Assembly: GCA_016220085.1 (NCBI GenBank)
Contig: JACRIN010000051.1
Span: 62,001 to 126,000, forward strand
Length of the DNA stretch: 64,000 nucleotides
Source of the DNA: Planctomycetota bacterium
GTDB taxonomy: Bacteria > Planctomycetota > UBA1135 > GCA-002686595
Direction: 5' to 3'
Shown: piece after piece, positions 41,795-50,795 of the stretch
Layout of the letters: each line of letters opens with the position of its first letter
Position numbering within the stretch: position 1 is the stretch's first letter
The notes under the pieces: generated by a model
Told to the model about the DNA's origin: nothing
Databases searched by the model: none
The model's input: only the letters and a program-made list of their open reading frames with translations
Position numbers and translations under genes: made by a program

Positions 41795-43735
41795 ATGCTC
41801 CACTCCCTGCTCTTCGTCGCGGCGGCTCTCGAGCTGCCGGTCCATCCCACCCATCTGCTGGTCAAGCCGCGCGCGGAACGCACCGCGGCGGAGGTCAGCG
41901 GCGCCGAGCTCCGCGCTCGCGCCCTGCTCGTCCGCGAAGTGCGCGCGCTGGGCTGGCGTGTGCTCGAGGTCGCGCCCGAGCGCCTCGCGGCGGCGCGCGA
42001 CGAGCTGCTCGCGAGCGGAGCCTTCGAGCACGTCGACTTCGACCACGCGAAGCGACTCGCGTATACGCCGAACGATCCCTACTGGCCCGGCATGTGGCAC
42101 GCGACGAAGATCCGCGCGAACGTCGCGTGGGACACGTCGCTCGGCTCCAGCTCGGTCGTCGTCGCCGTGATGGACACCGGTCTCGAGACGTCTCACCCCG
42201 ATCTCGCTGCGAACGTCTGGGCCAATCCGGGCGAGATCGCGAACAACGGACTCGATGACGACGCGAACGGCTACGTCGATGACGTGCACGGCTACGATTT
42301 CGCGTACGGCGATTCGACGCCCGACGATCAGTACGGTCACGGCACCGCGTGCGCCGGACTCGTCGCCGCCGTGCAGGACAACGCGATCGGCGTCACGGGC
42401 GTCGCACCGCTCGCGCGGCTCGCCGGCGTCAAGGCTGCGCTCGACTCGGGCTACTTCTACGACTCGGCGAACGTGCCTGCGCTCGTCTACTGCGCCGACA
42501 TGGGCTTCGACGTCGTGTCGATGAGCTTCTACTCCGACCAGGTCACCGCCGCGGAGCGCGACGCGATCGACTACTGCTGGGCGAACGGTGTGTTGCCGAT
42601 CGCGGCCGCGGGCAACGACGCGAGCGTGTTCCCGTTCTATCCCGGCGCGTACGAGCGCGTGCTCTGCGTCGCCGCGACCAGCTACGACGATTCGATGTCG
42701 TGGTTCTCCGATCACGGCACGTGGGTCGACGTCGCTTCGCCGGGCGAAGGCTTGAGCACGGTGACCGTCGGCGGCGGCTACACCACCGGCTTCGCGGGGA
42801 CGTCCGGCGCGACGCCGCAGGTCGCCGGACTCGCGGCGCTGCTCTTCGGCGCGGTACCGGGCTCGACCAACGCGAGCGTGCGCGCCGCGATCGAGGACTC
42901 GGCGGTGCCGTTGGTGCAAGCGCCGTACGGCTGGATCTCGCGCTACGGCCGCATCGATTGCGCGTCGGCGCTCGCGCGGCTGCAAGCCGGCGGCGGCAGC
43001 CCGGTCGTGCCGCGCCTCGACTTCGTCGCGCCGTGCGCGGGACGCTCGAAACCGGTGCTCGCGGGCTCTCCCGCACCGCATCGGCCGACGCTGAGCTTCT
43101 TCGGTCGCGGCTTCGAAGCGCCGGGCATCGTGCGCGCGCTCCAGCGCGGCATCGAGCTGCCGCTGCTCGCGCAAACGCGCGAGCGCGTCGACGCCAAGCT
43201 CGCGTTCGACCTGCAGGGCAAACTCGAGCTCGAGCTCAACGGTTCGAGCGTCGGCTCGATCCGCTGGGACCCGATCGCGGGCTTCGCGTACGCGCCGAGC
43301 GACGCGGACACCACCGGGGGCGGCTCGCCGGTCGCGCTCGGCGGCTTCGCGGAGCTGCATCGCCGCGACGGCAACGTGTTCACGTGCACGCGGCGCGACG
43401 ACAACTCGATCTACGTGCGCGCCGCGATCCGCGCGGTCGACGTCACGGCGCTCACGAAGCTCCAGCTCGAGTTCGTGCGCAGCTACACCGCGACGACCGG
43501 GACCGAGACGATCTCGCTCTACGACTGGTCGACGGCGAGCTATCCGTACGGCAGCTTCGTCGCGGTCGCGACGACGGGCGTGTCCAGCGGCTCGACGCTC
43601 GCGCACACGTTCCCGATCGCGAATCCGGCGCGCTTTTTCGACGACGAAGGCACGGCGTACGTCGTGCTCCAGACGACGGGCGCGGGCGCGACCGGGAAGC
43701 TCTCCGCCGATTGCCTGCGTCTGATCGTCGAGTAG
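41795..43735 (+). CDS. Secreted subtilisin-family (S8) serine protease
   Basis: A 646-residue protease. ATG 41795 opens a short hydrophobic signal (MLHSLLFVAAALELPV) and has AGGT 8 bases upstream; an in-frame ATG at 41768 would put extra polar residues in front and is less likely. Residues 15 to 100 look like an S8 propeptide. The catalytic triad is Asp127 in VAVMDTGLE, His182 in YGHGTACAG and Ser337 in FAGTSGATPQVAG, with the oxyanion Asn in AAAGNDAS. The Ser motif reads GTSGATPQ, a variant of the common GTSMATPH. A C-terminal beta-rich domain of about 270 residues follows. It probably acts outside the cell on proteins. Confidence 0.92.
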   Translation: MLHSLLFVAAALELPVHPTHLLVKPRAERTAAEVSGAELRARALLVREVRALGWRVLEVAPERLAAARDELLASGAFEHVDFDHAKRLAYTPNDPYWPGMWHATKIRANVAWDTSLGSSSVVVAVMDTGLETSHPDLAANVWANPGEIANNGLDDDANGYVDDVHGYDFAYGDSTPDDQYGHGTACAGLVAAVQDNAIGVTGVAPLARLAGVKAALDSGYFYDSANVPALVYCADMGFDVVSMSFYSDQVTAAERDAIDYCWANGVLPIAAAGNDASVFPFYPGAYERVLCVAATSYDDSMSWFSDHGTWVDVASPGEGLSTVTVGGGYTTGFAGTSGATPQVAGLAALLFGAVPGSTNASVRAAIEDSAVPLVQAPYGWISRYGRIDCASALARLQAGGGSPVVPRLDFVAPCAGRSKPVLAGSPAPHRPTLSFFGRGFEAPGIVRALQRGIELPLLAQTRERVDAKLAFDLQGKLELELNGSSVGSIRWDPIAGFAYAPSDADTTGGGSPVALGGFAELHRRDGNVFTCTRRDDNSIYVRAAIRAVDVTALTKLQLEFVRSYTATTGTETISLYDWSTASYPYGSFVAVATTGVSSGSTLAHTFPIANPARFFDDEGTAYVVLQTTGAGATGKLSADCLRLIVE

Positions 43736-43797
43736 CGCAGCGCGGTACGCATTCGGACCCGTGAGCGGCGGGTCGACGGCTCGACCACAATCCCTGC

Positions 43798-44430
43798 GTG
43801 GGCTCCGCGAACCAAGACGTCAGTCCGAGCACGTGGCTGCTGCCGCTGGCGATCGTCGCGAGCACGGCGCTCGGCGCTCTCGTCACGTTCTATGTCGTGC
43901 GCGAGCCTCCGGCGTCGGCGGCGAGCGCACCGAGCGTCGAAGCTTCGACGTTGCGCGAGTTGGCGGAGTCGCATCGGAGCCTGACCGCACGCGTCGAGGA
44001 GCTCGAGCGCGCGCTGCGCGCCCGCGAGATCGTCCCGCCGGTCGTCGTCGACGGCGAGGCGCCTGCAGCTCCTACGCCGTCACGCCGCGCGTTCGAGCCG
44101 GCCCGTGACGAACGCGACAGCGCGCGAGTGATCGATGCCAAGTGGATCGACGCCTTGGACAAGCGCGTCGCGACCGCGCTGGTCGAGCGCGCGCTGACGC
44201 CGTTCGACCCCGGCGTCGCCGTCCACTTGCGCACGGCGGGCACGGCGATACGTCGAGCGAACGACGAGCAACGCGCGGCCATGCAATCGGTCCAAGAGCG
44301 GCTCGTGTCCGGCGGCTTCTCGAGCGGGCAGTACCAAGCAGACGTCGAATCCCTCCAGAAGCGGTGCCGCGACGCGAACGCGGAAGCGATTCGACAGCTC
44401 GAGGCCGCGCTGGACGCCCTCGCGAAGTGA
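43798..44430 (+). CDS. Single-pass membrane protein with coiled coil, unknown
   Basis: A 210-residue protein starting at GTG 43798. One transmembrane helix (WLLPLAIVASTALGALVTFY) near the N-terminus is followed by a short coiled-coil (ESHRSLTARVEELERALRAR), a Pro/Ala linker and a helical C-terminal domain rich in Arg and Glu (AAMQSVQERLVSGGFSSGQY). No family is recognised. It follows the subtilase on the same strand, 62 bases away, and is convergent with the sigma-fusion gene. The start could be a later codon, but the transmembrane segment begins only 13 residues in, which favours this GTG. Confidence 0.6.
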   Translation: MGSANQDVSPSTWLLPLAIVASTALGALVTFYVVREPPASAASAPSVEASTLRELAESHRSLTARVEELERALRAREIVPPVVVDGEAPAAPTPSRRAFEPARDERDSARVIDAKWIDALDKRVATALVERALTPFDPGVAVHLRTAGTAIRRANDEQRAAMQSVQERLVSGGFSSGQYQADVESLQKRCRDANAEAIRQLEAALDALAK

Positions 44431-44460
44431 GCGGGGGCGCGACGCGCGGCCGCGAGCTAG

Positions 44461-47010
44461 TCAGAAGCGGACCGTCTGGACCGCGCCCGGCGCGAGCGTG
44501 ATCGGACGACGCGCGACTTCGACGCCCTCCTTGTAGAGCACGAGCGTCGTGCCGGAATCCGGCGCGCCCGTCGTGTGCGAGCGGCCTTCGAGAATCGGCG
44601 AGCGCTCGCCGTCGCGCCGGCCGCGGCCTTCGAACACCGAAATTTCGAGCGGCGCGCCGGCCTCGTCGAGCACCGCGAACTCGTCGGCGAGCGCCGGATC
44701 GGCGAGCTCGACCTGCACGTGGCAGCGCAGCGCGACGACGATCTCGAGACCCTCGATGCGATCCTTCGGCAGCTCCTTGACCGTCGTGTGGGCGAAACGC
44801 GGATCGCCTTCGACGTAGCGGCCGTACTCGAGCGGCAGGACGTCGTCGCCGTCGATGCGCAGGTACACCAGCGATTTCGGCACGGCTTCGAACTCGAAGC
44901 GGCCCGCGGCGTCGGTCGTCGTATTCATCGCGGCCGCGTGGCTCGTGCTCAGGATCTCGCCGCGGAAGCGACTCTGGTACGCGTCGCACATCAGCCCGAT
45001 CGTCGCACCCGCGATCGGCTCGCCGGCGCGCGACACGAGACGGCCCGCGACGCGCGGATAGAGCTGATCGGTCGGCAACACGAGCTCCACGCCGCTCGAT
45101 CCCGCCGCGACGGGCCCGTGTTGCACGCGCAACAAGTTGTCGTCGTCGAGCGCGCCGAGCTCGTAGTCCTGGTCGAGCAAGCCGTCGAGCACGAACGTGC
45201 CGTCGTCCTCGGTCTGCACGAAGTGCCAGAACGCCGGATCGCCCGCGAGCAGGTTCTCGACCGCCGTCGGCTCGCCGTCGACCGCGCCGAGGAACGTCGT
45301 GTTCGCGACCCACACGTGCACGCCGGCCAGCGGCTCGCGCTCCGCGTCGACGACGCGACCGCGGATCTCGAGCGGCGTTTCGCCGAGGCGCAACACGATG
45401 AAGTCCGGCCAGACCGGCGCGCCGTTCGCGAGTTCGGGCTCGAGGCGCGCCGGCAAGTAGCCGCGCTTCACTGCGGAGAGCCACGTCGGCGCGATGCCGA
45501 CACGCTTGCCGAACGACTCCGGATCGTCCTTCTGGAACGCGAACGCGCCGTTCGCGTCGGTCTTCAGCGTGTCGATGCCGAACGCGACGCGCGCGTCCTC
45601 GACCGGACGGCCCTGCGGGTCGACGACGCGGCCGCGCAACAGGTTCGCATCGAGCCCGGGAGCGACCAGCGTCAGCCAGACATCGCCCTGCGCGACACCG
45701 ACGAGCTCTTCGCGGTGCGGCAAGAAGCCTTCGAGCGAAGCGGTGATCTGCGCGCCGGCGACTCCGGGCGCTTCGTCGAACACATAGGTGCCGTCGGCGG
45801 AGCTCTCGGTCTTCCACATCAGCTTCTCGGAGCGATCGAGCACGCTCGAGAGCTTGGTGCGGAACGCGTCCGGCAACTCGATCGCGATCCGCACGCCGGC
45901 GAGCGGCGCGCGGGCGACGACGGTGACGCCTCCGCCGAAGAGCACGCGCGGCGCGACGACGAGCACCGTCTCCGAGGCCGAGCCCGTGTCGCGTCCGACG
46001 CCGGCGTAGAGCGTCGTCCAACGCTCGTCGTCGACGACGAGACGTCCGCCGCCGCCCTCGAGCTCGAACGCGCCGTCGGAGTTGGTGAACACGGCTTTCT
46101 CCGAGCCTTGCAGCACGACGCGCACGTCGGCGACCGGGCGTTCGAGCTCGTCGATCACGCGTCCGTGCTGCAGCACCGGCGTCGGCGCGGCGTCGGCGCG
46201 CGACTTCGTCACCGACGTGGTCTCGCGCGCGCTCGGCGCGACGTCGCGGCGTTCCTCGACCGCCTCGCCCGCGACGGCCGGCGCGACGGGCGGCGAGCTC
46301 TCGACTTCCGTGCGTGCGGTCAGCGTCGGCTCGTCCGCGGCGGACGAACCGCGCGTGCCGATCCACACGGCGAGCGCGGCGACCAAGGAAAGAGCGACGA
46401 CGGCGAGCTTCACTTTGAGGTTCATGAGCAGAGCGGCGCCGAGCGGCGCGGCAACGGAACTCTTCGGAGCGATCCAAGCGAACACCAACGCCGACCACGC
46501 CTCGCGCCCCCCCTCGAAACCCACGTCGAGCCGCGCACGCAGTTGCTCGAGCGCTCGCGTCGTCCGCGTGCGCACCGTGTCGACCGGCACACGTTGCACG
46601 CGCGCCACTTCGCGCGGCGCGAGACCGTCGAAGAAGCGCAATAGGATCGTCGTGCGATACGGCTCGTCGAGCTCGAGCACCGCATCGGCGACGCGGCGTT
46701 CGAGCGAAGCGCGCGCGAGCACGTCGAGCGTCGACGGCAACGCTTCGCGCCGCGCGACGCGCTCCTCGCGCTCGGAACGCCGCGCACCGGCGCGCCGATC
46801 CTGCCGCGCGAAGTTGCGCATCACCGAAGCGAGCCACTGCCGCGCGCTCGCGAGCTGGAACGGCGGCCGCTCCAACGCGGCGAGCCACGTGCGCTGCGTG
46901 AGCTCTTCGGCGTCGTCCTTGTCGCGGACGAGTCGCCGCGCGAGGTCGCGCAACCACTCGGAGTGCTCGAGCAGCGCTTCCAGTCGTACTTGGGACGCGG
47001 GAGAAGTCAT
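44461..47010 (-). CDS. ECF sigma factor fused to a transmembrane helix and exported beta-sandwich repeats
   Basis: An 849-residue protein. Residues 1 to 175 are a complete ECF sigma factor: region 2 (LRDLARRLVRDKDDAEELTQ, then TWLAALERPPF) and region 4 (LDEPYRTTILLRFFDGLAPR with the following EVARVQRVPVDTVRTRTTRA). A transmembrane helix lies near 197-216 (LKVKLAVVALSLVAALAVW). The remaining 630 residues should be outside. They contain repeated carboxypeptidase-regulatory-like sandwiches with phrases such as GRVIDELERPVADVRVVL, GRVVDPQGRPVEDARVAF, GRVVDAEREPLAGVHVWV and GRLVSRAGEPIAGATIGL. The frame is continuous with no stop or slippery site seen. A membrane-held sigma factor whose release is controlled by an outside signal is an inference. 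Start ATG 47010 (MTSPASQV) lacks a good Shine-Dalgarno. Confidence 0.85.
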   Translation of the reverse strand: MTSPASQVRLEALLEHSEWLRDLARRLVRDKDDAEELTQRTWLAALERPPFQLASARQWLASVMRNFARQDRRAGARRSEREERVARREALPSTLDVLARASLERRVADAVLELDEPYRTTILLRFFDGLAPREVARVQRVPVDTVRTRTTRALEQLRARLDVGFEGGREAWSALVFAWIAPKSSVAAPLGAALLMNLKVKLAVVALSLVAALAVWIGTRGSSAADEPTLTARTEVESSPPVAPAVAGEAVEERRDVAPSARETTSVTKSRADAAPTPVLQHGRVIDELERPVADVRVVLQGSEKAVFTNSDGAFELEGGGGRLVVDDERWTTLYAGVGRDTGSASETVLVVAPRVLFGGGVTVVARAPLAGVRIAIELPDAFRTKLSSVLDRSEKLMWKTESSADGTYVFDEAPGVAGAQITASLEGFLPHREELVGVAQGDVWLTLVAPGLDANLLRGRVVDPQGRPVEDARVAFGIDTLKTDANGAFAFQKDDPESFGKRVGIAPTWLSAVKRGYLPARLEPELANGAPVWPDFIVLRLGETPLEIRGRVVDAEREPLAGVHVWVANTTFLGAVDGEPTAVENLLAGDPAFWHFVQTEDDGTFVLDGLLDQDYELGALDDDNLLRVQHGPVAAGSSGVELVLPTDQLYPRVAGRLVSRAGEPIAGATIGLMCDAYQSRFRGEILSTSHAAAMNTTTDAAGRFEFEAVPKSLVYLRIDGDDVLPLEYGRYVEGDPRFAHTTVKELPKDRIEGLEIVVALRCHVQVELADPALADEFAVLDEAGAPLEISVFEGRGRRDGERSPILEGRSHTTGAPDSGTTLVLYKEGVEVARRPITLAPGAVQTVRF

Positions 47011-47167
47011 GGTCGACGGGAGTCCAGATGCCGAGCTTCGCCTTTTCGCTTCGAGTCGTCGCGCGGATCCCATGCGCGGCGCTGCGCGGGGTCCTCGTGG
47101 GGATTCCCGGCCGGTCGCGAGCTCCCGACGTTTCCCGCCGACCGTCACGGTCGAAAGGGCGACGCGC

Positions 47168-48589
47168 TCAGCGGCCGGCCGGCTTCGCCGCCTTGGCGAG
47201 CAGGTAGTCGCGCTCGGCCAAGCTCGCCGTCGCGTCCGCGGCGGCCGTGAAGTGCTTCACGGCCGCGGCGCGGTCGCCCGCGCGCTCGAAGAAGTGCGCG
47301 CGCACCGCGTCGAGCCGGTAGTGACCCGCGATCCGCGGATCGCGGGCGAGCGCGTCGACCAGGCGCAGCCCGGCCTCGGGTCCCTGCACCATCGCGGTCG
47401 CGACCGCGTGGTTCAGCGCGACGATCGGGTTGTCGCTGATCCGCAGGAGCAGCCCGTAGAGCGCTTGGATCTGCGGCCAATCGGTCGCGTCGGTGCTCGG
47501 CGCTTCGTCGTGCAGCGCGGCGATCGCGGCCTGGAGCTGGTAGCTCCCGACCTGGCCGCGCGCGAGCGTCGCGGTGATCAACGCGCTGCCTTCCGCGATC
47601 GCTGCGCGATCCCAGCGCGAACGATCCTGCTCGTCGAGCGGGATCAGCTCGCCGCGCGCGCTCGTGCGTGCCTCGCGCCGCGCGTCGGTCAAGAGCATCA
47701 ACGCGAGCAAGCCGGCGGCTTCGGAGTGCTCGGGCGCGACGCGCTGCAGCGCGCGGGCCAGCCGCAGCGCTTCGCGCGAGAGGTCGACGCGCACGAGCTC
47801 GGGGCCGGAGCTCGCCGCGTAGCCTTCGTTGAAGATCAGGTAGAGCACGTGCAGCACCGCGTCGAGGCGTCGCCCGCGCTCGGAAGCCTCGGGCAGCTCG
47901 AACGACACCCCGGAAGCGCGGATCGACTCCTTCGCGCGGCTGATGCGCTGCGCCATCGTCGACTCGGGCACGAGGAAGGCGCGCGCGATCTCCGCCGTCG
48001 TCAAACCGCCGACGGCGCGCAACGTGAGCGCGGTCGCGGATGCGTCGGTCAACGCCGGATGGCAACACGTGAAGAGCAAGAGCAGCGTGTCGTCTTCCGG
48101 GTCCAAGCCGAGCTCGCTCGCGTCCGGCATGTCCGTCGCGTTCACCCACTCCTTCGACTCGGGCGACCACGAGGCGACTTCCGCCTCGCGTCGCTCGCGC
48201 GCCGCCTCGCTGCGCCGTCGATCGACCAGCGCGCGCGACGCGACTTGGAACAGCCAGCCGCCGGGGTTTTGCGGCACGCCGCGCGTCGGCCACTGCTCGA
48301 GCGCGGCGACCAGCGCCTCCTGCAACGCGTCCTCGGCGCTCGAGAAGTCGCCGCCGCGCCGCACCAACGTGCCGAGCACGCGTGGGGCGAGCTCGCGCAA
48401 CACGCGCTCGGCCGCGTGGCGCGCGGAGTCGCAGCGTTCGGCCCCGGCGTGCCCGCCAGCGCAGTGTCCGCCCTCGTGTTGCTCGGCGTCGCGGACCTCG
48501 GAGTCGCGCGGCCCGGCGTCGCGATCGGCGACGCCGCGGAATTCCGCGTCGCGGCGGTCGAAGTCGCGGCGCTCGGCGTCCGCGCTCAT
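47168..48589 (-). CDS. Sigma-70 family factor of the DUF6596/YCII-linked type
   Basis: A 473-residue sigma factor with an unusual 60-residue N-terminal Asp/Arg-rich extension. Region 2 is AEDALQEALVAALEQWPTRG and region 4 includes AVGGLTTAEIARAFLVPEST. The long C-terminal half (VLYLIFNEGYAASSGPELVR and ALYGLLLRISDNPIVALNHA) is the helical domain that marks this group. It starts at ATG 48589, whose first four bases overlap the YCII stop (ATGA), so translation is coupled. The sigma/YCII pair is a recurrent two-gene unit in bacteria; what it senses is unknown. A shorter start inside the N-terminal extension is possible. Confidence 0.88.
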   Translation of the reverse strand: MSADAERRDFDRRDAEFRGVADRDAGPRDSEVRDAEQHEGGHCAGGHAGAERCDSARHAAERVLRELAPRVLGTLVRRGGDFSSAEDALQEALVAALEQWPTRGVPQNPGGWLFQVASRALVDRRRSEAARERREAEVASWSPESKEWVNATDMPDASELGLDPEDDTLLLLFTCCHPALTDASATALTLRAVGGLTTAEIARAFLVPESTMAQRISRAKESIRASGVSFELPEASERGRRLDAVLHVLYLIFNEGYAASSGPELVRVDLSREALRLARALQRVAPEHSEAAGLLALMLLTDARREARTSARGELIPLDEQDRSRWDRAAIAEGSALITATLARGQVGSYQLQAAIAALHDEAPSTDATDWPQIQALYGLLLRISDNPIVALNHAVATAMVQGPEAGLRLVDALARDPRIAGHYRLDAVRAHFFERAGDRAAAVKHFTAAADATASLAERDYLLAKAAKPAGR

Positions 48590-48981
48590 CCGTCGATCGC
48601 GGGCGCGCTCATCACTTGGCGGACCTCGATCGGGATCGCCATCGGCTTGCCGCCGGCGCCGGGCGCGGTCGAGGCCTTCGCCGCGATCGCGAGAGCACGC
48701 TCGCGCGACGCGACGTCGACGATCCAGAAGCCCGCGAGGAACTCCTTGGTCTCGGCGAACGGGCCGTCGCTGATCGTCGGCGCGTCGGGGCGCGTCGCCT
48801 TGACGATCACCGCTTGCGGCGGGAAGTCGAGGCCTTCGGCGAGGACGAACTCGCCCGTGCGCTTCAATTCCGCGTTCAAGTCGAGCATGAACCGGATGTG
48901 CGCGCCGATCTCGGCCTGCGTCAGTTTCATCATCTTCTCGCAGGCACTGATCGGACCGGACATCGTCAACATGAACTTCAT
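48586..48981 (-). CDS. YCII-related (DGPF domain) protein
   Basis: A 131-residue small protein. AGGA lies 7-8 bases before ATG 48981. It opens MKFMLTMSG and contains ISDGPFAETKEFLAGFWIV, the DGPF signature of the YCII family, and ends in a motif typical of members linked to sigma factors. It overlaps the start of the sigma gene by four bases. Bacterial pairs of this kind are thought to form a regulatory unit, perhaps with YCII as a small-molecule-binding or anti-sigma partner, but this is not proved. Confidence 0.9.
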   Translation of the reverse strand: MKFMLTMSGPISACEKMMKLTQAEIGAHIRFMLDLNAELKRTGEFVLAEGLDFPPQAVIVKATRPDAPTISDGPFAETKEFLAGFWIVDVASRERALAIAAKASTAPGAGGKPMAIPIEVRQVMSAPAIDG

Positions 48982-49035
48982 CGTGAATCCTTTCGGTGAG
49001 CGTGTTGCTCGCCATCCGCTCGCGCGTCCGGTGCC

Positions 49036-49067
49036 GCGCACCGGCGGACACGCGCACCGGCGGACAC
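49036..49067. repeat. Perfect 16-bp tandem duplication
   Basis: GCGCACCGGCGGACAC occurs twice in a row with no mismatch, in the 121-base gap between the VOC-protein and YCII genes. It is upstream of the YCII Shine-Dalgarno and could lie in a promoter or leader. Confidence 0.8.
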
Positions 49068-49102
49068 GCACAACGATCGCGAGCGCGACGCGAGTCTTGG
49101 GT

Positions 49103-49723
49103 TCAGCGTCCGTCGCGCGCTTGCTTCAGGCGCGCGAGATCGAGCTTCGACATCTGGAGCATCGCGTCGATCACGCGCTTGCGCTTGACCGGGTCTTTCT
49201 CCATCAGAAGCGCAGGGAGCTCCTTGGGCACCACCTGCCACGATACGCCGAACTTGTCCTTCAGCCAACCGCATTGGCCGGGCTTGCCGCCGGCGCAGAG
49301 CTTCTCCCACAGCGCATCGATCTCGACCTGCGACGCGCAGTCGACCGCGATCGAAACCGAGTCGTTGAAGGCGACGCCTTGCGCGCCGTTGAGCGCCATG
49401 AACGGCCGGCCGGCGAGCTCGAAATCCATCGAGATGATCGAGCCCGGAGGCCCGAAGCCGCCTTCGCCCCAACGCGTCTCACCGAGCACCTTCGAGCCCG
49501 CGAAGATCGAGGTGTAGAAGCGCACGGCTTCCTCGGCTTCCGTCGCGAACCACAGACACGTCTTGATGTTCGTCACGGGGATCATCGCTTGGGCTCCGGA
49601 GTCGGTCGGGTTGGATTGGGGAACGGACGTCGGCTCGCCACCGACCTTGGCGCTCGCGCTCGAGTTCCGCAAAGCGAACGCGCCGGCGGCGAGCAGTAGG
49701 AGAGTTGCGATCAGGGTCTTCAT
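49103..49723 (-). CDS. Exported VOC-family (PhnB/glyoxalase-like) protein
   Basis: A 206-residue protein. Residues 1 to 24 (MKTLIATLLLLAAGAFALRN) form a hydrophobic leader, not common in this family; a shorter cytoplasmic start would be ATG at the codon of MIPVTNIKTCLWFATE. The rest is a vicinal-oxygen-chelate fold of the PhnB type, with AVRFYTSIFAGSKV, ISMDFELAGRPFMALNG and DKFGVSWQVVP. Such proteins often precede YCII and sigma genes, as here, and substrates are unknown. With the YCII and sigma genes it forms a three-gene minus-strand operon. Confidence 0.82.
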   Translation of the reverse strand: MKTLIATLLLLAAGAFALRNSSASAKVGGEPTSVPQSNPTDSGAQAMIPVTNIKTCLWFATEAEEAVRFYTSIFAGSKVLGETRWGEGGFGPPGSIISMDFELAGRPFMALNGAQGVAFNDSVSIAVDCASQVEIDALWEKLCAGGKPGQCGWLKDKFGVSWQVVPKELPALLMEKDPVKRKRVIDAMLQMSKLDLARLKQARDGR

Positions 49724-49976
49724 GGTTCTTTGGAGGACAGGGGAACGGGGACGAACCTCCGCGCCCGGGAGCGCGTGTTCGAGTCGAGAGTCGGAGCCGA
49801 GGGCGCGCGCTCGACATCGAGCTCCCGAAAGTCGAGCGACGCGCGCGAAGTCTGCTCCGAGTCACGACTTGCGGCGAGCCCCGAGCGCCGTTTCGCGCTG
49901 CGAGGCCGCCCCGAAAGCCGCCGCTCCGGATCGCCACGAGCCACGCGGACGATCGGACTCGCGTTAGGCTCGTGAA

Positions 49977-50783
49977 ATGCGCCTCGCCGGGTTCGCCACC
50001 GCGCTGCTGGTCGTCGCCGCGTGCGCGCCGAGCGTCGACGAACAGCTCGCCGCGGCCGAGCGCGCGCTCGACGCCGGAGATGCCCGGTCCGCGTCGCTAC
50101 GCTTCGCCGAGATCGTCGAAGCGAGCGAGCGCGGCTCCGACGTCTGGCTGCGCGCGAAGGTCGGCACGGCGAGGGCGCTCGCGAGCGAGCTCCCGGAACG
50201 CGCGGTGCAGGAGCTGGTCGCACTCGCCGACGAACATCCGGAGTCGATCGCGCTCGAAGAGTGGATCGCGGTCGTCGGCAGGCTTGCGGGCGCGTGCTAC
50301 TACGACCAGGCAGAGTCCCTACTCGCCGCGGCACGCGCGCGCACGGAGTCGAGCGCTTCGGAGCGGCTCGACCTCGTCAGTCGCGCGATCGAGAGTCGCC
50401 GGATCAGCGTGCCGGAGCGCAGTGCGGGCAGATCGGACGCGAAGAATCCGTTCGTGGGGTTCGACTACTCTCCGTGGGATGGCGCTGAGTTCGCGCCGTC
50501 GGACGAGATCGCGCGCCTCTGCCTGCTAATCGCGAAGTCACCCGCAGATGCCTACGAGCGCTACCTCGCGCTCGCGAAGGACCGCGAGCTCTCCGCCGAC
50601 GACTGCGGCGCGCTCGCGCTCGCGTTCCACCGCAACTACGACCGCGAGCACGCGCGTTGGGTGATCTGGAACACGAACTTCCAGTATGCCGCCGATCCGC
50701 GCATCCGTGACCTCGCCGACTTCATCCATTACGGCAAGGACCGCGGTGTGCGTTCGAGCAGTTGGACGATCTGCGACTACTGA
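49977..50783 (+). CDS. Lipoprotein with TPR-like helical repeats
   Basis: A 268-residue protein. A clean lipobox (LVVAAC, Cys16) follows MRLAGFATA. The next 150 residues are predicted helical, with alternating Ala/Glu repeats (AERALDAGDARSASLRFAEI and LVALADEHPESIALEEW) like TPRs. The C-terminal part has YERYLALAKDRELSADDCGA and ends with several aromatic and basic residues and a final CDY. No family is recognised. It is divergent from the VOC/YCII/sigma operon, about 250 bases apart, and convergent with the GMC oxidoreductase gene. Confidence 0.65.
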   Translation: MRLAGFATALLVVAACAPSVDEQLAAAERALDAGDARSASLRFAEIVEASERGSDVWLRAKVGTARALASELPERAVQELVALADEHPESIALEEWIAVVGRLAGACYYDQAESLLAAARARTESSASERLDLVSRAIESRRISVPERSAGRSDAKNPFVGFDYSPWDGAEFAPSDEIARLCLLIAKSPADAYERYLALAKDRELSADDCGALALAFHRNYDREHARWVIWNTNFQYAADPRIRDLADFIHYGKDRGVRSSSWTICDY

Positions 50784-50795
50784 TCCAACGACGCG

